In this document: positions 1-12,508 of the stretch, piece by piece
Layout: each line of letters starts with the position of its first letter
Position numbering within the stretch: the first letter of the stretch is position 1
NCBI RefSeq assembly: GCF_963678635.1
Contig: NC_087062.1
Location: forward strand, 36,608,052-36,672,051
Direction: 5' to 3'
Length of the DNA: 64,000 nucleotides
Origin: Symsagittifera roscoffensis
Lineage: Eukaryota; Xenacoelomorpha; Acoela; Convolutidae
Program-made: the position numbers and the translations under genes
The notes under the pieces: model-generated
What the model saw: only the letters and a program-made list of their open reading frames with translations
The model's database searches: none
Told to the model about the DNA's origin: nothing

Positions 1-957
1 TATTCCAGCCTTCACCGTTTGGCTAAACGTTCCAATAACGCCCTTAGTTCATAAAAACCACCAATCCGGAAGGCTTACTGCTAAAATTCCGAATTCTGCA
101 GAGATTGCATTTTGGCCATTCTGGTCGAATGTCACAATGCGAAATTATACCATCAAATTGAAGACAAATTGGATGTAACATGCATACATGAAGATTTACA
201 GTCACTAGAAACTTGGTGAGGCCAAAGTCTTTTGTCTTTTAATATCGACAAATGTGTTCACATGACAATAGGAACCAAGAAGATGGATATGGAGAGGAAC
301 TATGAAATCAATGGCGAAAACAATAAAGAAGTGCAACTCGAAAAAGACCTGGGTATCTGGCTTGACAACAAACTGACATTCCAAAAACACATCACTAAAA
401 AAACCAATAAGGCAAACGGCTTGATACCAGTAATTAAGAAAAGCTTCACTAAAGTCACGAAACAAGTTTTTTTAAACATCTACAAATGCTTGATTCGGCC
501 ACGCATTGAACTTGCGAACCTAATCTGGCACCCAAGGTTGATCAAGCTTCAAAAGACCTTGAAAAACGTACAAAGAAGAGCGACACCTCTAGTTAGTGTT
601 ATAAAAAATCTATCCTATTACGAACGCCTTAAAGAACTGAATCTATCATCGCTGGAATACAGAAGGAAAAGAGGGTCAATGTTAGAAATGTATAAAATCT
701 GCGTTTTTATGATAGGAATGTCATTGCGGGACTATTCGAAGGGAATGATAGGTATTATAGAGGTAACGCATGTAAGTTAGCAGTACATAAAGCAAACAGA
801 AATGCGAAAAAATTTCTTCACGATAAGAGCACCTCTCCACTGGAATAATCTGTCACAGGAAACAGTGCAAAGCAAGACCATCGACGCATTTAAGTGGAAA
901 CTGGACAAACATTGGAAAGCGATTGGAATTGACATGTACGAATTCGAACGGAGATAG
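1..957 (+). pseudogene. 3' end of a CR1/jockey-like LINE ORF2 (reverse transcriptase C-terminus), broken
   Basis: The translation shows the hallmark tail of non-LTR reverse transcriptases: FNIDKC (the thumb-side F-N-x-x-K-C motif), KDLGIWLDNKLTFQKHI, then LIRPRIELANLIWHP, VQRRAT and a run ending YYERLKELNLSSLEYRR. A second piece in another frame (about 783-957) carries the usual last block, FFTIRAPLHWNNL followed by FKWKLDKHWK. At least one in-frame stop (near 213) and a frameshift near 775 make it non-functional. The element enters from outside the left edge, so the catalytic YxDD region is not in the window. Known: this arrangement is typical of CR1/jockey-superfamily LINEs. Clade assignment is an inference. 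Confidence 0.85.
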
Positions 958-2864
958 GAAAAAAACATTTGAAATGACCACAAGAGGCACTGCCTAATGG
1001 TCATAAAAAACTTAACGTTACTTAACAGTTGTGAGAGACAGATCGAGATTGGAATAGAAAACGACGATCAGACCATTCCGAGCTGTAACGATTCGGCCGT
1101 TACAATTGTTACAACATGAATACCGAGAATCACGAAGGGTATTGGGACGACGTGTCCAGCGTTCCGAGAAACAAGAGCGTTATTTGCCCGGATTCCAGAA
1201 TCCGGAGGGGTCTCGGGAGAAAACTGTAACTATCTATTTTATAAACTTTTAGCTTCTGGTCAGGTCCTGAATTGAATTAATAACATCTAAATTCGTCTTC
1301 AGATTACGAGGAGCTAGCAGTTAAGGGAAAGGGTTGATCCTTCTTCGACGGAGATGATGATTTTTATCTACAGAACAAAAACAATAGTAATATAATGAAT
1401 AAACAGTAGCCCTGTTTTTAGGAGTGACCTCGTGGTCTGGGTATACTGAGACCCAGCCATGAGCTCACTATTTCTGCATGTAATCTAGTTAATTAGAGCG
1501 TTCTGATCGAAGCCGGAAACAGTAACGTTTTTTATCGACCCGATGGTAGAAAGACCACCAAAAGAACTGGCTTTGGCAGAGAAGGGGAAAAGCATGTAGA
1601 GATGTGTTTAGACCCTAGCCAGTCGTTTTAGAACCTAGCTTTATTTTCCGTCGATATGTACTTCCGGGCGAATGTTACATTATTTAGAGGGATGTAATTT
1701 TCGTTACAACGGGTAACTTAGTAGTCTTTGACACGCGCGTTCCTTCTCCAGCCTTTGACGGCTCTTCCTACTCTGCCTCGAATTCTTGTACTGTCATGCC
1801 TGGTCTGGTTGCCGAAAGCATCGTTGGTCTGGTAATCAATGCAGCTGTCGTCGTAATCAGGTCTGTCCTCGGGAAATCACTGGACTCCTGCGAGTTTGTA
1901 CCATGTCCTGAGACTGTTGCGTAATACTCGGATGTACCAACTTCACCGGCACTTCCTCTTCATAGTTTGAGCTTTCGAAGCTGCCCAACCACTGTTCATG
2001 GTTGATTTTCGTTGCCTTATATCCCTTGCGATTAGCAGGGGTATTGCAATCGGGTACTAGACTTTATTTCCGTAATGTAATTTAGGTACTGGACTCATTT
2101 CCTGGAAGCTTCTGTTAGCAGCGATTTACCGCTACAATTTTTTTTGCATTTTAGCATTTCCAATATCTGTCCTATATGAACTCATCTTTTTATGGTGGTT
2201 TTAATTTTACCAATTCGATTTGTTAACATCCATTTTTTTGTTTTTTTTTTCCTTTTGCGTTTTTTCGGCTTGTTAAGTTTCGGCGTATATTGCATCGGTT
2301 TAGTGGCCTCATATTGCGGTATATCGTTCGACGAGCGATTTTTTGTGTGTATGTGTTTTGAGGGTGAGGGGGACTTGTACTAGTCTTGAATTTTTTTTTT
2401 CTTATTTTTTGCGACCTAATTGGTTTCGACCTATAATAGTAATAATTAGAATAGCAAAGAATTTAGGATTAGTATTCAAGGGTTCGCATAAAACCCAGTC
2501 ATTGCTGTGTTCAAAGTTTAGTTTTCAGTTACAAGTGCAAGTTTCTTCAGATCTCTACAGTTTTTGCATTCGCATAAAATAATGGAGCGAAAGGGCAAAA
2601 TAAAAATCACACTTAGATCGCTTCGAAAAAGCATGACTCCACATCACCTTGAGGCTACTCTTTTCTTAAAAAACAATAAAGAGCTTTGGGATGCTAAACT
2701 CGTTTCAAAAGTTTTTAAAATTGAATGATTTGTTTTGATTTTTCATTCAAAATTATGGAACGAATAAAACCCCATAATGGTCATTATTTATTTTTCCTGA
2801 GCGATTATGGAAATAATGGAGGGAAAGAAGGACGGTTATGGCATAATGTAGGGCTGAAATCCCA
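958..2864. other. No gene seen; decayed repeat DNA
   Basis: No reading frame here has recognisable protein similarity. The stretch around 2275-2390 is one member of a dispersed noncoding family also present at 6.9-7.35 kb and 15.5-15.96 kb. Its shared core is a TTCGACGAGCG motif followed by a TGTGTTTTGAGGGTGAGGGG-like block. The remainder (958-2270, 2400-2864) shows nothing I can name. Confidence 0.5.
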
Positions 2865-5490
2865 TTAAATGGCCATATATTTTGCGGAACCCCTGCGCCA
2901 AGTGCATGTATCTGATTCGTTGTAGCGAGCTTTGAAGAACTTGGTGTACATTCCTAGAAGTCTGTTTTTGCATTTTTGGTCAAACAATATGTCACATTTG
3001 AAGTATTCGTTGTACAGATTCGCATGACGACATGCCCGAAACCAGAAATCCGACTCGCACTTCTTCAGACGCATTTGTCTGCAGACGAAATTTCGTGTCA
3101 TTTGAGCTCTTCGGTGTCCAACGTCAGTGATGCTTACATGGCTTTTCTAGTCAATGCCAACTTTTCCAGCTAGTATTTTTGCAAACAGCAGTCCAACATG
3201 AAGCTCTTGGTATAGAGACAAAGGAAGGATGTTAAGTTTACGATTTTGTCTTTATAGGAGATATGGCTATTGCTTGTCATGAAAATCCACGAGATCGCTT
3301 TCCCCTGCAGACTTACTATGATTCCTAAGTCACCTTTTGATGGTTTCCGGATAGCTGAACCGTAGATCAGAATTGGTACAACTTAACAGACATATGCGTT
3401 TTTTCTGGTCGCGAAATTAGCCTCAGAGATTCCTTTCGAGTACGAAGAGTGTTTAAGGCCTTTTCAGCCCTCTTTTCTGTGTGTTGCGTCCAAGAGAGCG
3501 TGTCGGTTATCAGGATGCCCAGATCTTTCATTTGTTCAGTGGTTTCGAAGCTGTAATTGGGGAGTGCAATCGTAGCTGATCCTTTGATACAGAGGATTTT
3601 GCTTTTCGTCAGGTTCTCTGACATGCAATTTTCCTCGCACCACCTTCAAAGTCTCCCAACATCTATTGTTGAGACTTAGAGGGTTGTCTGCAACAATTTT
3701 GTAGTCGTCTGCATAACCAAATGTTGCGGACATGACACAGGACGGTAGATCATTCATAAAGACTAGAAAGAAATGCGGCCCGAGTATAGAGCCCTGGGGA
3801 ACGCCGCTGAAGACTTCTAGCTCTCCGGAAGTCGTGCCATTCAGCCTCTTGGTTTGCTTCCGGTTCGAGAGGTAGCTGTGTATCATGATAAACAATTTCT
3901 CCAATTACAGAAGTCGATAATTTCGATAATTCAAAAGCCTTCTGAAAGTCCAATTAGGAGGTGTTCAGTTAGTTGCAGTTTGTCAAATCTAGGCAGCTAA
4001 ATATCTGGTGTAGATACTCTAATAGGTTTGTTATTGTCGATCGCTTAGGTTTAAAACCGTGTTGGTCTGGTTTTAGGGTTGGGCAGACAATTGGGGCCAT
4101 TTTCTCAAATATTAGTTTCTCAAGCAGTTTTGACACTGCTGAGAGCAGGCTGATCGGCCTGTAATTTGATACGTCTTGCTTATCCCCGTCTTTGAAAATT
4201 GGTGCAATTTTGCTGATCTTCCATTTTGTTGGAAATAAGGCTTTGTTTGCAATCATGTTGAACAGTAAGTGAAGTATTTTGGTAGTAATTGTGGCCTTAT
4301 TTACGTTTAGCTTGCTTAGAGCATCTTCTATTTCATCGATAGAGATATGGATACTATTCAGAAGAACGTTATCATGTCGTTCTGTTTTCCCAACGTTGGC
4401 GTTTCGTGTGAAAACTGATTGAAAAAATATGCTAAACAATTCAACTTTCTGAGCGTCTGTATTGGCTATTTGATCTAGGAAGATCTCTGAAGGGATCGTG
4501 CTAGACTTGGTGATCGATATCAGATGTCGTTGAATTTCGCTGAATTTCCCATGCTCAAAAAGCATTTTTTCGTAGATGCTGGTCATTTTGAAAGGACAAT
4601 GTTAGCTCAGTTTGCACATTTTCAATTTTGCTTCCTTCGATGGGGTAGGTATTCGCTGATTTTTGAGTTGAAGTGTAATTAATTTCTTTATGAGGTTGGA
4701 AGAATCGCTTCCCACCCAAGGAGCTAGTTCAGACCTGTGTTTTGTAGTGATTGGTAGTAGGTCTTGCAGTATTTCATGTAACCACTCGTAACAATGATCG
4801 AGCATCAAGTCAACGCTGCTCAAGCAATATAGTTGGAAGGGGTGTTGACGAATAATTTCGTTCATTTCTTCCCAGTTTGCTTTCTTGTACACGAAAATGC
4901 TAAAATCTAGTTTTTGTTTGATGGCTGGTTTCTTTTTATGAACAGGTCCGTAGTCGAATGAGACTTTGGCATGGAGTGGCAAATGGTCGGAACTGAATAG
5001 ACTTCTCAGACGATTGTCAAGTTTTACGCCTGTGACAAATTGCCGTTTGTTACTAAGGAGAATGTCTAGCGATTTTTCATCAGGGGGTTTAATTAGTTGT
5101 TGGAAGTTTGACTCAGAGTTCGTCGAGAATTGACTGCTCATCTAGAGAAGTTGAAGTCATTAACGGCCAGTGTGTACAGTTAAAATTTATATCTCCAACT
5201 ATATACGAACAGATAGCACTTTGTTCAAATTGCTTACGCCTCAGGAATTTTAGGAGTTCGACTAGATCTGAGATATCCAATGTGTAGGTACTGTTTGAAG
5301 GAGCGCTATAAATGCAGCATGTTTTAATCGGCTTGTTCAGGGATATGCGGATGATAACACAGTCTTGAAACGCGGAATCTCTTTTAACCACTTTCCACCT
5401 TTCCAATTGTACAGAGTTACATCGCGGACTCTCAGTTCCTTTCTTTCTACAGATTCGTCGATGATAGTTGCCTTCCTCTGACGAGGGCAA
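2865..5490 (-). pseudogene. LINE ORF2 (APE endonuclease plus reverse transcriptase), multiply frameshifted
   Basis: On the minus strand, reading from about 5490 downward, the pieces come in the order of a non-LTR retrotransposon ORF2. First is the endonuclease half with VGDINFNCTHW and then KSLDILLSN plus SSDHLPLHA (the S-D-H catalytic motif). Then come the RT blocks NYRPISLLSAVSKLLEKL, QHGFKPKRST, SGVPQGSILGP and FGYADDYKIV (the YADD catalytic box). The distal part resumes in other frames as KDLGILITDTLSWTQH and dissolves into stops down to about 2865. Several frame changes (near 5120, 4590, 3960, 3600) mean it is dead. It belongs with the ORF1-like piece at 6365-6841. Confidence 0.88.
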
Positions 5491-6364
5491 GGTTTTCTAG
5501 ATCAGCTTCTTCCTTCCTTAGTTGTCGGCTGTGGAAAATTGGTTCAGGAGTTTTTCAGTTTCCTCGCAGATAGCAATATCGTTCATTGTTGGTATGCATT
5601 GGGCACTTTTGATAGGATTGTTCTTGTCTTGTTCTCGTCATATCGACCCAGGAGTATGACATCACCAATTAAGGCATAGACATCTGTAACATTCGTCTAC
5701 TTCGGTCACATATGAGGCTTCAGAAAAATAGGCCCTATAACCCTTGGCTCAGGAGTCAGGGACACTATCTCTGTTTTTCTACCTCAAAACGGTCGGAGCC
5801 AATTCGGTTCACTTGCGACATGAGACTAAAACCCGTTACAGCTTAAAGGCCACTACCAAAATACCCCCCACCCCCCCACTCTAGAAAATAAGAACGTCCC
5901 CATACTTAGGTCTCAAAATACCCAAAATACACGAACGCCGTTAAAAACAGGGTCGGAACGATCCGCACAGTTACTTTTTATTAGACAGTGAAACCTTGAT
6001 CCATTTCAGATGGATCAACCTAAAACTCGCCTTATCTCAACATAATTATCACAAAATACACTCGGGAAAATTAAATTAGTTACTCACATAGCAGCACACT
6101 TGAGAGTCAGAGTAATTAAGCTAATTAGTTACTCTAGCATAAATACGATTGAATATAACTCGAGAAGTTTGCTATCAATGAATTCCAATCAAAGGAAATG
6201 AGTTTTAACTTGAGAATATAGTTTTGGGGTCTGAACCATTGGGAGACTTCAGTTGTCTACCTTTCCACTGAAGGTTCACTCTGGTTCAGCTGAATTTCGA
6301 TGTTCTTTCGTAATCACTCTGTCTCCTATATCAAGATAGGACAGCTCTACTCTCGTGTTTTTTA
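5491..6364 (-). other. Decayed interior of the LINE between ORF1 and endonuclease
   Basis: By position this should contain the start of the endonuclease, but no frame stays open or shows endonuclease motifs. It may include a deletion or an inserted fragment. No other gene is seen. Confidence 0.4.
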
Positions 6365-6841
6365 CTAGAATCTCGGAAATTGCGAATAGCAATTTCCCGC
6401 TGTTTTTTCTGCCACTTTCTTGCAATTGCGATTCGGTCGTTCTGATTTTATTTCTGATGTTTTCATCCCAAAACTACGTATTTCGTATTCCTCAAGGTCA
6501 AACTTCCAGATATGACCGACTGGCACAATCCATACGGCCAACACTTTTTTAACTTCGGCGAGATCGCGTTCTTGGCGCAATCTTGCTTCCTTCTCCGTTG
6601 ATTCAGGGATTCCTCGTATGGGAATGCTATCGAGTTCCTCGGCGGGTTTCGGTGGTGGTTCTTGGCGACTGGCAATCAAGCTAGGTTGAATTGGATGATC
6701 TGAATCAGATTGTTTTGTGGTTAGCAGCGTTTTGATTTCAGTCTCTGTTTTCTTGAGGTCAGTAATTTCGTTTTCCAGGGTTTTCAATTGAGTTTCTCGA
6801 AGTTCTTTTGAGGTTGTAATTTCTTGGGCAGCTTGGGTCAA
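6365..6841 (-). pseudogene. LINE ORF1-like protein, coiled coil
   Basis: A 158-codon minus-strand frame begins with a heptad-rich, glutamate/lysine-rich coiled coil (about residues 10-45, rich in E, L, K and T) followed by SIPIRGIPESTEKEA. This matches the conserved I-x-G-I-P-E motif that opens the RRM-like region of LINE ORF1 proteins. The frame ends without the rest of the domain, so it is truncated. Its orientation and position just upstream of the endonuclease-RT pieces support one element of about 4 kb. ORF1 proteins bind element RNA and act as chaperones. Activity here is unlikely. Confidence 0.65.
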
Positions 6842-6869
6842 CTTACCTTGAAGTTTTTGACTAGGAAAA

Positions 6870-7350
6870 AGGACGAGCGAAAAAGTTGTTTTTGTGTTTG
6901 TGCTTTGAGGGCGAGGGGTACTTAATAATTTTTACTTTGTTTCATCGGCCTCTTTTTGCGCCGTTCGACGAGCGAAAAGTTGTTTTTGTATTCGTGCTTT
7001 GAGGGTAAGGGGTACTTAATAATGTTTACTTGTCTTGTTATTCGTATTTCTCTTTCAGTTTTTTTATTTTTGTCTTTTTTTTCCAATAGGTTTCGGTCAA
7101 TACTCCATCAGCTTAGTGGCATCGTTTTGTTTCTTTTGACCCGCGAATAAATTTGTATGTGTTGAAGGTGAGGGGGACTTGAAATTTTTTTTGAACTTTT
7201 TCGGTCTAAAGGGTTTCTGCTAAGGTATTTTCAGCTTTGTTACCGCTCGATTATTTTTTTTTCGATGCTAATTTTGTTTGCTTTTGTCTTGGCACGTTTT
7301 TGATTTAAAACTATGTTAATTCATTTCGATTAATCTAGTTTTTTCGACAT
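6870..7350 (+). repeat. Dispersed noncoding repeat, with an internal ~95-bp direct duplication
   Basis: The block GACGAGCGAAAA...AGTTGTTTTTGT...GGGGTACTTAATAAT occurs twice in tandem (about 6873-6935 and 6967-7030). The following part (7085-7350: TTTCGGTCAA, CTTAGTGGCAT, GTTACCGCTCG, GGCACGTTTTTGATT) is homologous to 15.66-15.96 kb and its start to 2.28-2.39 kb. No coding capacity is seen. Confidence 0.7.
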
Positions 7351-7879
7351 TTTTGATTTTTGGACGTAGCCGCTTCCGTGTTTTGTATAGCAAGCGGTGC
7401 GAAACTCAGCTTCCCCTATGTGTCAAAACCTTCCCATGTATACACACTCCGGAAGACACGGTGAACAGTTGTTTCAATTACTCTCATTTTATGCTGAGCT
7501 CGTAAAATTTTGAATGGTACCTGTATCTGTTGGTTTTTGATCTCGTGTTTTTATCGATGGTAATTTCCAAATCTAGAAATGCAAGATTCTCCGATGGATC
7601 TGGTGATTCAATAGTGAACTAAGTGAGGATGACGTCTTTAGGCAGCTTGAAGCCTTTTCGTGAAAATATCTATTTTGCTTTCAGAAGTTGTACTAAAATT
7701 GTGTGTCTACAAAATTGTGTGTCTACAGAAATTGTGTCTAAAAATTGTCTGTCTATTTTGCTTTCAGAAGTTGTACTAAAACTTGTGGCTTTCAGAAGTT
7801 TTCTACAATTGTGTGTTTTTCGATATATCGATGTTATTTCGTACTTTAATTTGTAGTTTTCTGATTTGAGATCTTGAAC
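7351..7879. other. Upstream flank of the D-serine dehydratase-like gene
   Basis: No separate gene. Around 7680-7810 short units of the type AAATTGTGTGTCTA and TTTCAGAAGTTGTACTAAAA are repeated two or three times. No clear TATA box or spliced-leader acceptor can be chosen with confidence. Confidence 0.35.
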
Positions 7880-10800
7880 ATGGCACTAATGACACCTTGT
7901 TTGCTCATCAGTCTATCTCGCGTTAAAGAAAATTGTCAAAAAATGCACGAGTTTTTTGCAAAACAGATGATTACTTTAGTTCCTCATATGAAGACCCATA
8001 AAAACTTAGATATTGCCAAAATTATGACAAAATTATCCGATGGAAATAGGAAAATTATAGTTTCAACACTCGAGGAAGCCCGTATTTTTGCTGAATCTCG
8101 TGTTTTTCGCGAGATAACTTGTGCATTTCATCTGACTGAAGCAAAAATCAATGAGTGCTCTTTAATTGAGGAAAAAGTTGAGAAATTCGTTCTAATGATA
8201 GGGAATGACTCTGTTGTTCACTGGTTAGAAAATATTGCGCCCAAAAAGAGCAAGCAGTGGAATGTCGTTGTTGAAGTTGATTTTATCCATCCAAGAACTG
8301 GTTTGATGATCACGGAGCAATCGACTTTCGAATTTATATGCAGAGTAGCGAATAAGAACTGTATAAGTTTCAATGGCTTATATTTACATTGTGGAGGGTC
8401 ATATTATGCCAGTAATGTTGACGAAAAAAGAAGAATAATCGAAACTTCTATTAAGGAGCTGAAAGTCTTGGCTGAAAAGTTGCGCAAGGTCGGTATTGAA
8501 GGAACTATATCAATAGGGTCGACTCCTTCTTGCAGTCTTCAAATCGATAAATTATACAAGGGAGTTGACGAGGTTCACCCTGGCAACTACGTGTTTTATG
8601 ATGCACAACAAATGTCATTTGGCTCCTGTAGCATTGATGATATTGCTTGCACTGTTTTGTCAAGTATAATCGGCATATACCCTGATAGAAATACGATGGC
8701 GATTGATTGCGGCTGGGAAGCTATATCTCCACAGAAACCTGAAAGTGAAGACTACTTTAATACGTTTGGCTATGCTCGGTTTCGGGACCACTCTCACCTG
8801 AAGCTTCAGTCTGTCTCTCAAGTAAAAGTTTAAAGATGGTATCAGACTCCGTCCAAGCTTTTTTTTTTGGGGGGGGGGGTGGTCCGGTTTGTTTGTTTTT
8901 GATATTTGGCGACATTTAGCGGTAGTTACAAGAAAGTTTCCATCTGATATCTTACTATGTATTTAGTTGAGTGGGATGCGTATCCATGTTTAAGGCAGGT
9001 CATATTTAAGCCAGCTTAACATGTTTAAGCATTGTTGCCTGATCCGTACTACTGCCTATATCAACATTAATTTATTTAAAAAATTATTGAGAACTGATAT
9101 TTAAATTTCGGGATCAACCGTACACCCCCCCCCCCCCCCCACAATCGATTTAGGGTTGATAAAATACTGGTTTTTCATAAATAATCTTTGAGGGCAACCT
9201 AAATTGATATAATTAACAAAAAAAATTAATTCAAAAATAACTATGAATTAAAATTTGGTTAATTAACGCAGTATATAATACGCATTCCTTTTGAAAAGTT
9301 TTCTCAAGCAGTCCATTCTGCGCTTTTTTGAAATGAATAATTCATACGAAATCAATTTTCAAAATTAATACGTGGCTAGGGGGAGATTCTACGGTAGGTC
9401 ACTTGGGGGGGGGATGTTGATCCAAAGTTTCAAGTAGTTTCTTGAGTCCAGTCGGTTCCCTTGAATGTTTTCTTCTGAATTTCTTGTTTTAGTTCCGAAA
9501 GTATCGCAATATTCTAATCTGATGTTTTCCATATGTAATTCTTGCTTCAATTATTAAAACGATTTTCATTTAAAAAACAATTTATTTAATTGAGTTTGAA
9601 CTTCCTTGTTACTCTTGCGAGAGCAAATCGATCTATCTATATCTAGACATTTTTTAATTGGCGTTTCATTTGACACAGATTTACGAAGTCCCTATGTGGT
9701 TAATTTTTGCACGTTTAAGCTATATCGTTTATTGTCATGCTTAAGAAATTTCATTAGGTGCATGTTTAACACTGCGTTATGTTATTCTGTTAAAAGGTCA
9801 AAACATTGCAAGGGCTGATATGTCTACTCAAGTCAAAGTTTTTAAATCTGTTGGAGTGCGCGCGAATGTTTTAGTTCTACATTTTTACTATATTCGCAAC
9901 ATAAAATTATCGAAATTTATAATTCACAATTTCTTTAACTTAACTTTAAGTTCTCAACCGTAAAGTGGGTTGATATCAGTGTACACTCTGGGCTTGCAAA
10001 TCTGGCTCCAAATATGAGTGCTCAAATCCTGTTGGCTTTCGATATATGGCCTTTATGATTTTTTCAATTAGAAAAAATTGTCCATGCCTATAATTTAATT
10101 GGGGTTTCTCGTGACACATATTTAAGAAGTCCCTTTGTAGACAGGTTTTAAATAAGTAAAAGCTGTACGTAGACCATTTTACGTAGTACATAGACATTTT
10201 GTAGTACATGGACTTTGTACCTAAAACTTTTTAGCATACATGCACGTAATAATACTCAAGGTCAAAGGTCACAAGGTCAAATTTTGTTTCAAAATCTATC
10301 TATCTATATTTTATTTAATTGGTGTTTTTTACACATGTTTAAGAAGTCCCTATGTTGACATGTTTTAAATAATAGTTGCGACAAGTAGGACGTTTTACCC
10401 AGCATCTCATTTCTTATGTATCTTTTATCTTTTTTGTCTATCTTTTATCTAACTTTCCTCTCTATCTTTCTTATCTATATTTTTTATCTACATATTTCTA
10501 TCTTTTTTTCTATTTTTTTTGTAAATATCTTTTATAATTCTTTTTTATTTATCTTTTTAATATATCATTATCTTTTCAAATCTGTTTTATTTTAAACTCT
10601 TTTTCTATCTTTTTTTAAAACTTTTTGTTTCTCTTTTCTATTTTTTCTGGGTTTTTTTCTATTTTTTTTAATCCATCTTTTTCATTTTTTTATCTATCAT
10701 TTTTTGCATTTTTTTTAAATCTATCCTTGTGATCTTTTTCGATCTTTTTCTTATCCATCTTTTTATCTTCATCTTTTTTAAACTATTTTCTTTTTCTTTA

Positions 10801-11936
10801 TCCGTTTTTATCGATGTTTTTTATCTACCTTTTATATCTATCTTTTTATCTATCTTTTTTTCCCTATCTACTGCTTATCTTTTTTGTATCTATCTATCTT
10901 TTTTGTCTATCTATCTTTTTCTAGATGTCTATCTTTTTTTCTATCTATCTTTTATTATCTGTCTTTTATCTATCTATCTTTTTAAATCTGTCTATTGTTT
11001 AGCTATATGTGTGGTGTGAGATTACTCACTGCATTCTTCCGGAAATTAGGCGTTTTATTCTTATGACCATTCGAGCCTTAGATGGGAATGCGCCTTAATT
11101 CGACAGTCATTTCTGTTTCCTGGTCGTACAGGCGTCAGAAATGACTGTAGAATTAACAATATGACTTTGTTCTGGTGCTGGAGGGGGGTGGTCTGGACAA
11201 CATACTCGTATTCAAATAACCTAATTCCAAACTTATTTTAATTTTTCTTTTAAACTTAATTTTACTAAAGTTTTGGACGAAGTCCAATTTTTAATTTTTG
11301 AAATTACCAATTTCATCACCCATCAGAATAAAAAGTGCCAAAAAAATCAAACGGGTACTTCCAGCTTTAGCTGGTTCCCTATCTTTCTTTTCTGTTTATT
11401 CGAAAAGCATTTCTTTCTGTTTATTCGAAAAATGCTAATATTTGGGTTCGTCTTAAAAGATAGCTGTCGGTTTTTCGTGAAGATAGGTGAGATCCCCAGA
11501 GTTTTAAAACGCTTCCTCGATAATGGATTGATAACCACTGCTCGAAACATATATCGGTAGTATGGTTTCTTCTGCCTCGGTTCTGTTTATCTGTTTTCTC
11601 TTCAAACTCGCAATTTAGGCCGACCGAGACGCTAATTCAATTATTTGATTGTTTTTGGCAATTTCCTCGCTTTCGGTTGAACGCTGAATTTTTTCCTTGC
11701 GGTTCGCAAAGTTCTAAAAGCAAAAACGTGTATCTCTTACATTTTAGGAAATTGGAATAGTGACTACGAATGACGGAAGCAAGCTAGACTTGGAGTTATT
11801 TCACGTTGGAAAACAATTAGAGCTGTATCCGTGGCACTCATGTGCTACCGCTTCTATGCACGGAACGTATTACGCATATGATGGCGACAGATATACCGGA
11901 GAATACACAATTTTGAAGCCATGTCGTGGATGGTAG
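7880..11936 (+). CDS. D-serine dehydratase / D-threonine aldolase family protein, two exons
   Basis: Exon 1 (7880-8821, 314 codons) and exon 2 (11748-11936, 62 codons plus stop) join in phase 0 across a canonical GT-AG intron (TCTCAA|GTAAAAGT ... ATTTTAG|GAAATTGG) to give 376 residues, the usual family size. The N-terminal alanine-racemase-type barrel has PHMKTHK, whose Lys38 is the expected PLP lysine. VDEVHPGNYVFYD is the conserved mid-domain signature. Exon 2 supplies the C-terminal beta domain, with PWHSCAT carrying His344 and Cys346, the expected zinc ligands, and the typical ending RGW-stop. Known enzymes convert D-serine to pyruvate and ammonia, or cleave D-threonine; which substrate applies here is not decidable. 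The family Q-E-H-G motif reads QEIG across the junction. I chose ATG 7880 because the family begins right at such an (A/L)xTPxLL(I/V) segment. Read alone, exon 1 would look like a truncated protein. Confidence 0.92.
9600..10400 (+). repeat. Dispersed TTTAAGAAGTCC repeat copies plus one satellite monomer
   Basis: Two units share ATCTATCTATA, then TTTAATTGG(C/T)GTTT, then a TTTAAGAAGTCCCTATG-like block, and recur at 16.98 kb and three times at 36.5-36.8 kb. Between them (9945-10090) lies a monomer of the ~168-bp family: CTCAACCGTAAAGTGGG, TTGCAAATCTGGC, GAGTGCTCAAATCC, TTTCGATATATGGC. Confidence 0.7.
10400..11010 (+). repeat. Low-complexity TCTA / CTTTTTAT tract
   Basis: About 600 bp composed almost only of TATCTATCTTTTT-type words. 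Any reading frame through it (for example a Phe/Leu/Ser-rich one near 10729-11019) is an artefact of this composition. The tract abuts a TTTAAGAAGTCC repeat unit whose own ATCTATCTAT start may have seeded it. Confidence 0.85.
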
Positions 11937-12127
11937 CCTCATGTTTTGATGCGTATCCGGGCAAAAATCTACATCCCTGAAGATATTACCAAATGTTGAT
12001 GACATTTCACTCAGAAAATTATCGAGCAATGGCTCCCTAATTATACCGTTATAATTTATTTAGATTTTAGTTTGTTTATTTCATAAAATATCAAATGACA
12101 TGAGGCTTCTATATGTACTTGTAAAAA

Positions 12128-12133
12128 AATAAA
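12128..12133 (+). terminator. AATAAA polyadenylation signal for the D-serine dehydratase-like gene
   Basis: This is the first AATAAA downstream of the stop codon at 11936, in a TA-rich context about 190 nt into the presumed 3' UTR and well before the next gene at 12509. Confidence 0.5.
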
Positions 12134-12490
12134 TAGTGTTTTAATTGTTTCTGTAACGTTCACAAAACAATATGCAACGTTGTTACGACCGGTTATTGAC
12201 GAGAGAGAAGCAAAATACGAAATGTTTGGCTCTTTTTGTGGTGGAGTCGTTGACCCCGTTATAAAGAGGATTATGGCATTTCTGATTATTTTCCTGGTGT
12301 AGGATTTTCCGGCCCATTGTCACGCAACGAGATGATGATGATCATGGTTATGATGGATGTATGACCTAGAATCATCAACCCATTGCTTCGAATTATTTTG
12401 CTATTTATATGCTAAGCATGTACCCGCTAATTAATTAATTAGTTCATGAATGAATTTTTATCATTAAGTATAAAGTATGTTTCCCATTAC

Positions 12491-12502
12491 TTATTCTTTT
12501 AG
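12491..12502 (+). promoter_or_regulatory. 3' splice (possibly spliced-leader) acceptor just upstream of PHF5A
   Basis: A pyrimidine tract ending TTCTTTTAG lies 6 nt before the PHF5A start codon. No upstream 5'-UTR exon is evident, so this is either a cis acceptor for an unseen leader exon or a trans-splice site. The latter fits the compact spacing with the next gene. Confidence 0.4.
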
Positions 12503-12508
12503 AATTGA

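Larger units (their letters stand above)
8822..11747 (+). other. Intron of the D-serine dehydratase-like gene, filled with repeats
   Basis: This 2,926-nt intron contains a poly-G run (about 8868), a C run (about 9123), two copies of the TTTAAGAAGTCC repeat family (about 9630-9700 and 10290-10375), one ~168-bp satellite monomer (about 9945-10090), a long TCTA/CTTTTTAT-rich tract and unclassified AT-rich DNA (11030-11740). Nothing in it looks like an additional exon, and the two flanking exons already align without a gap to the family. Confidence 0.75.

Noticed and set aside
7874-7879. Starting the D-serine dehydratase-like protein two codons earlier
   Set aside because: The codon at 7874 is TTG; the first ATG is 7880 and fits the family start.
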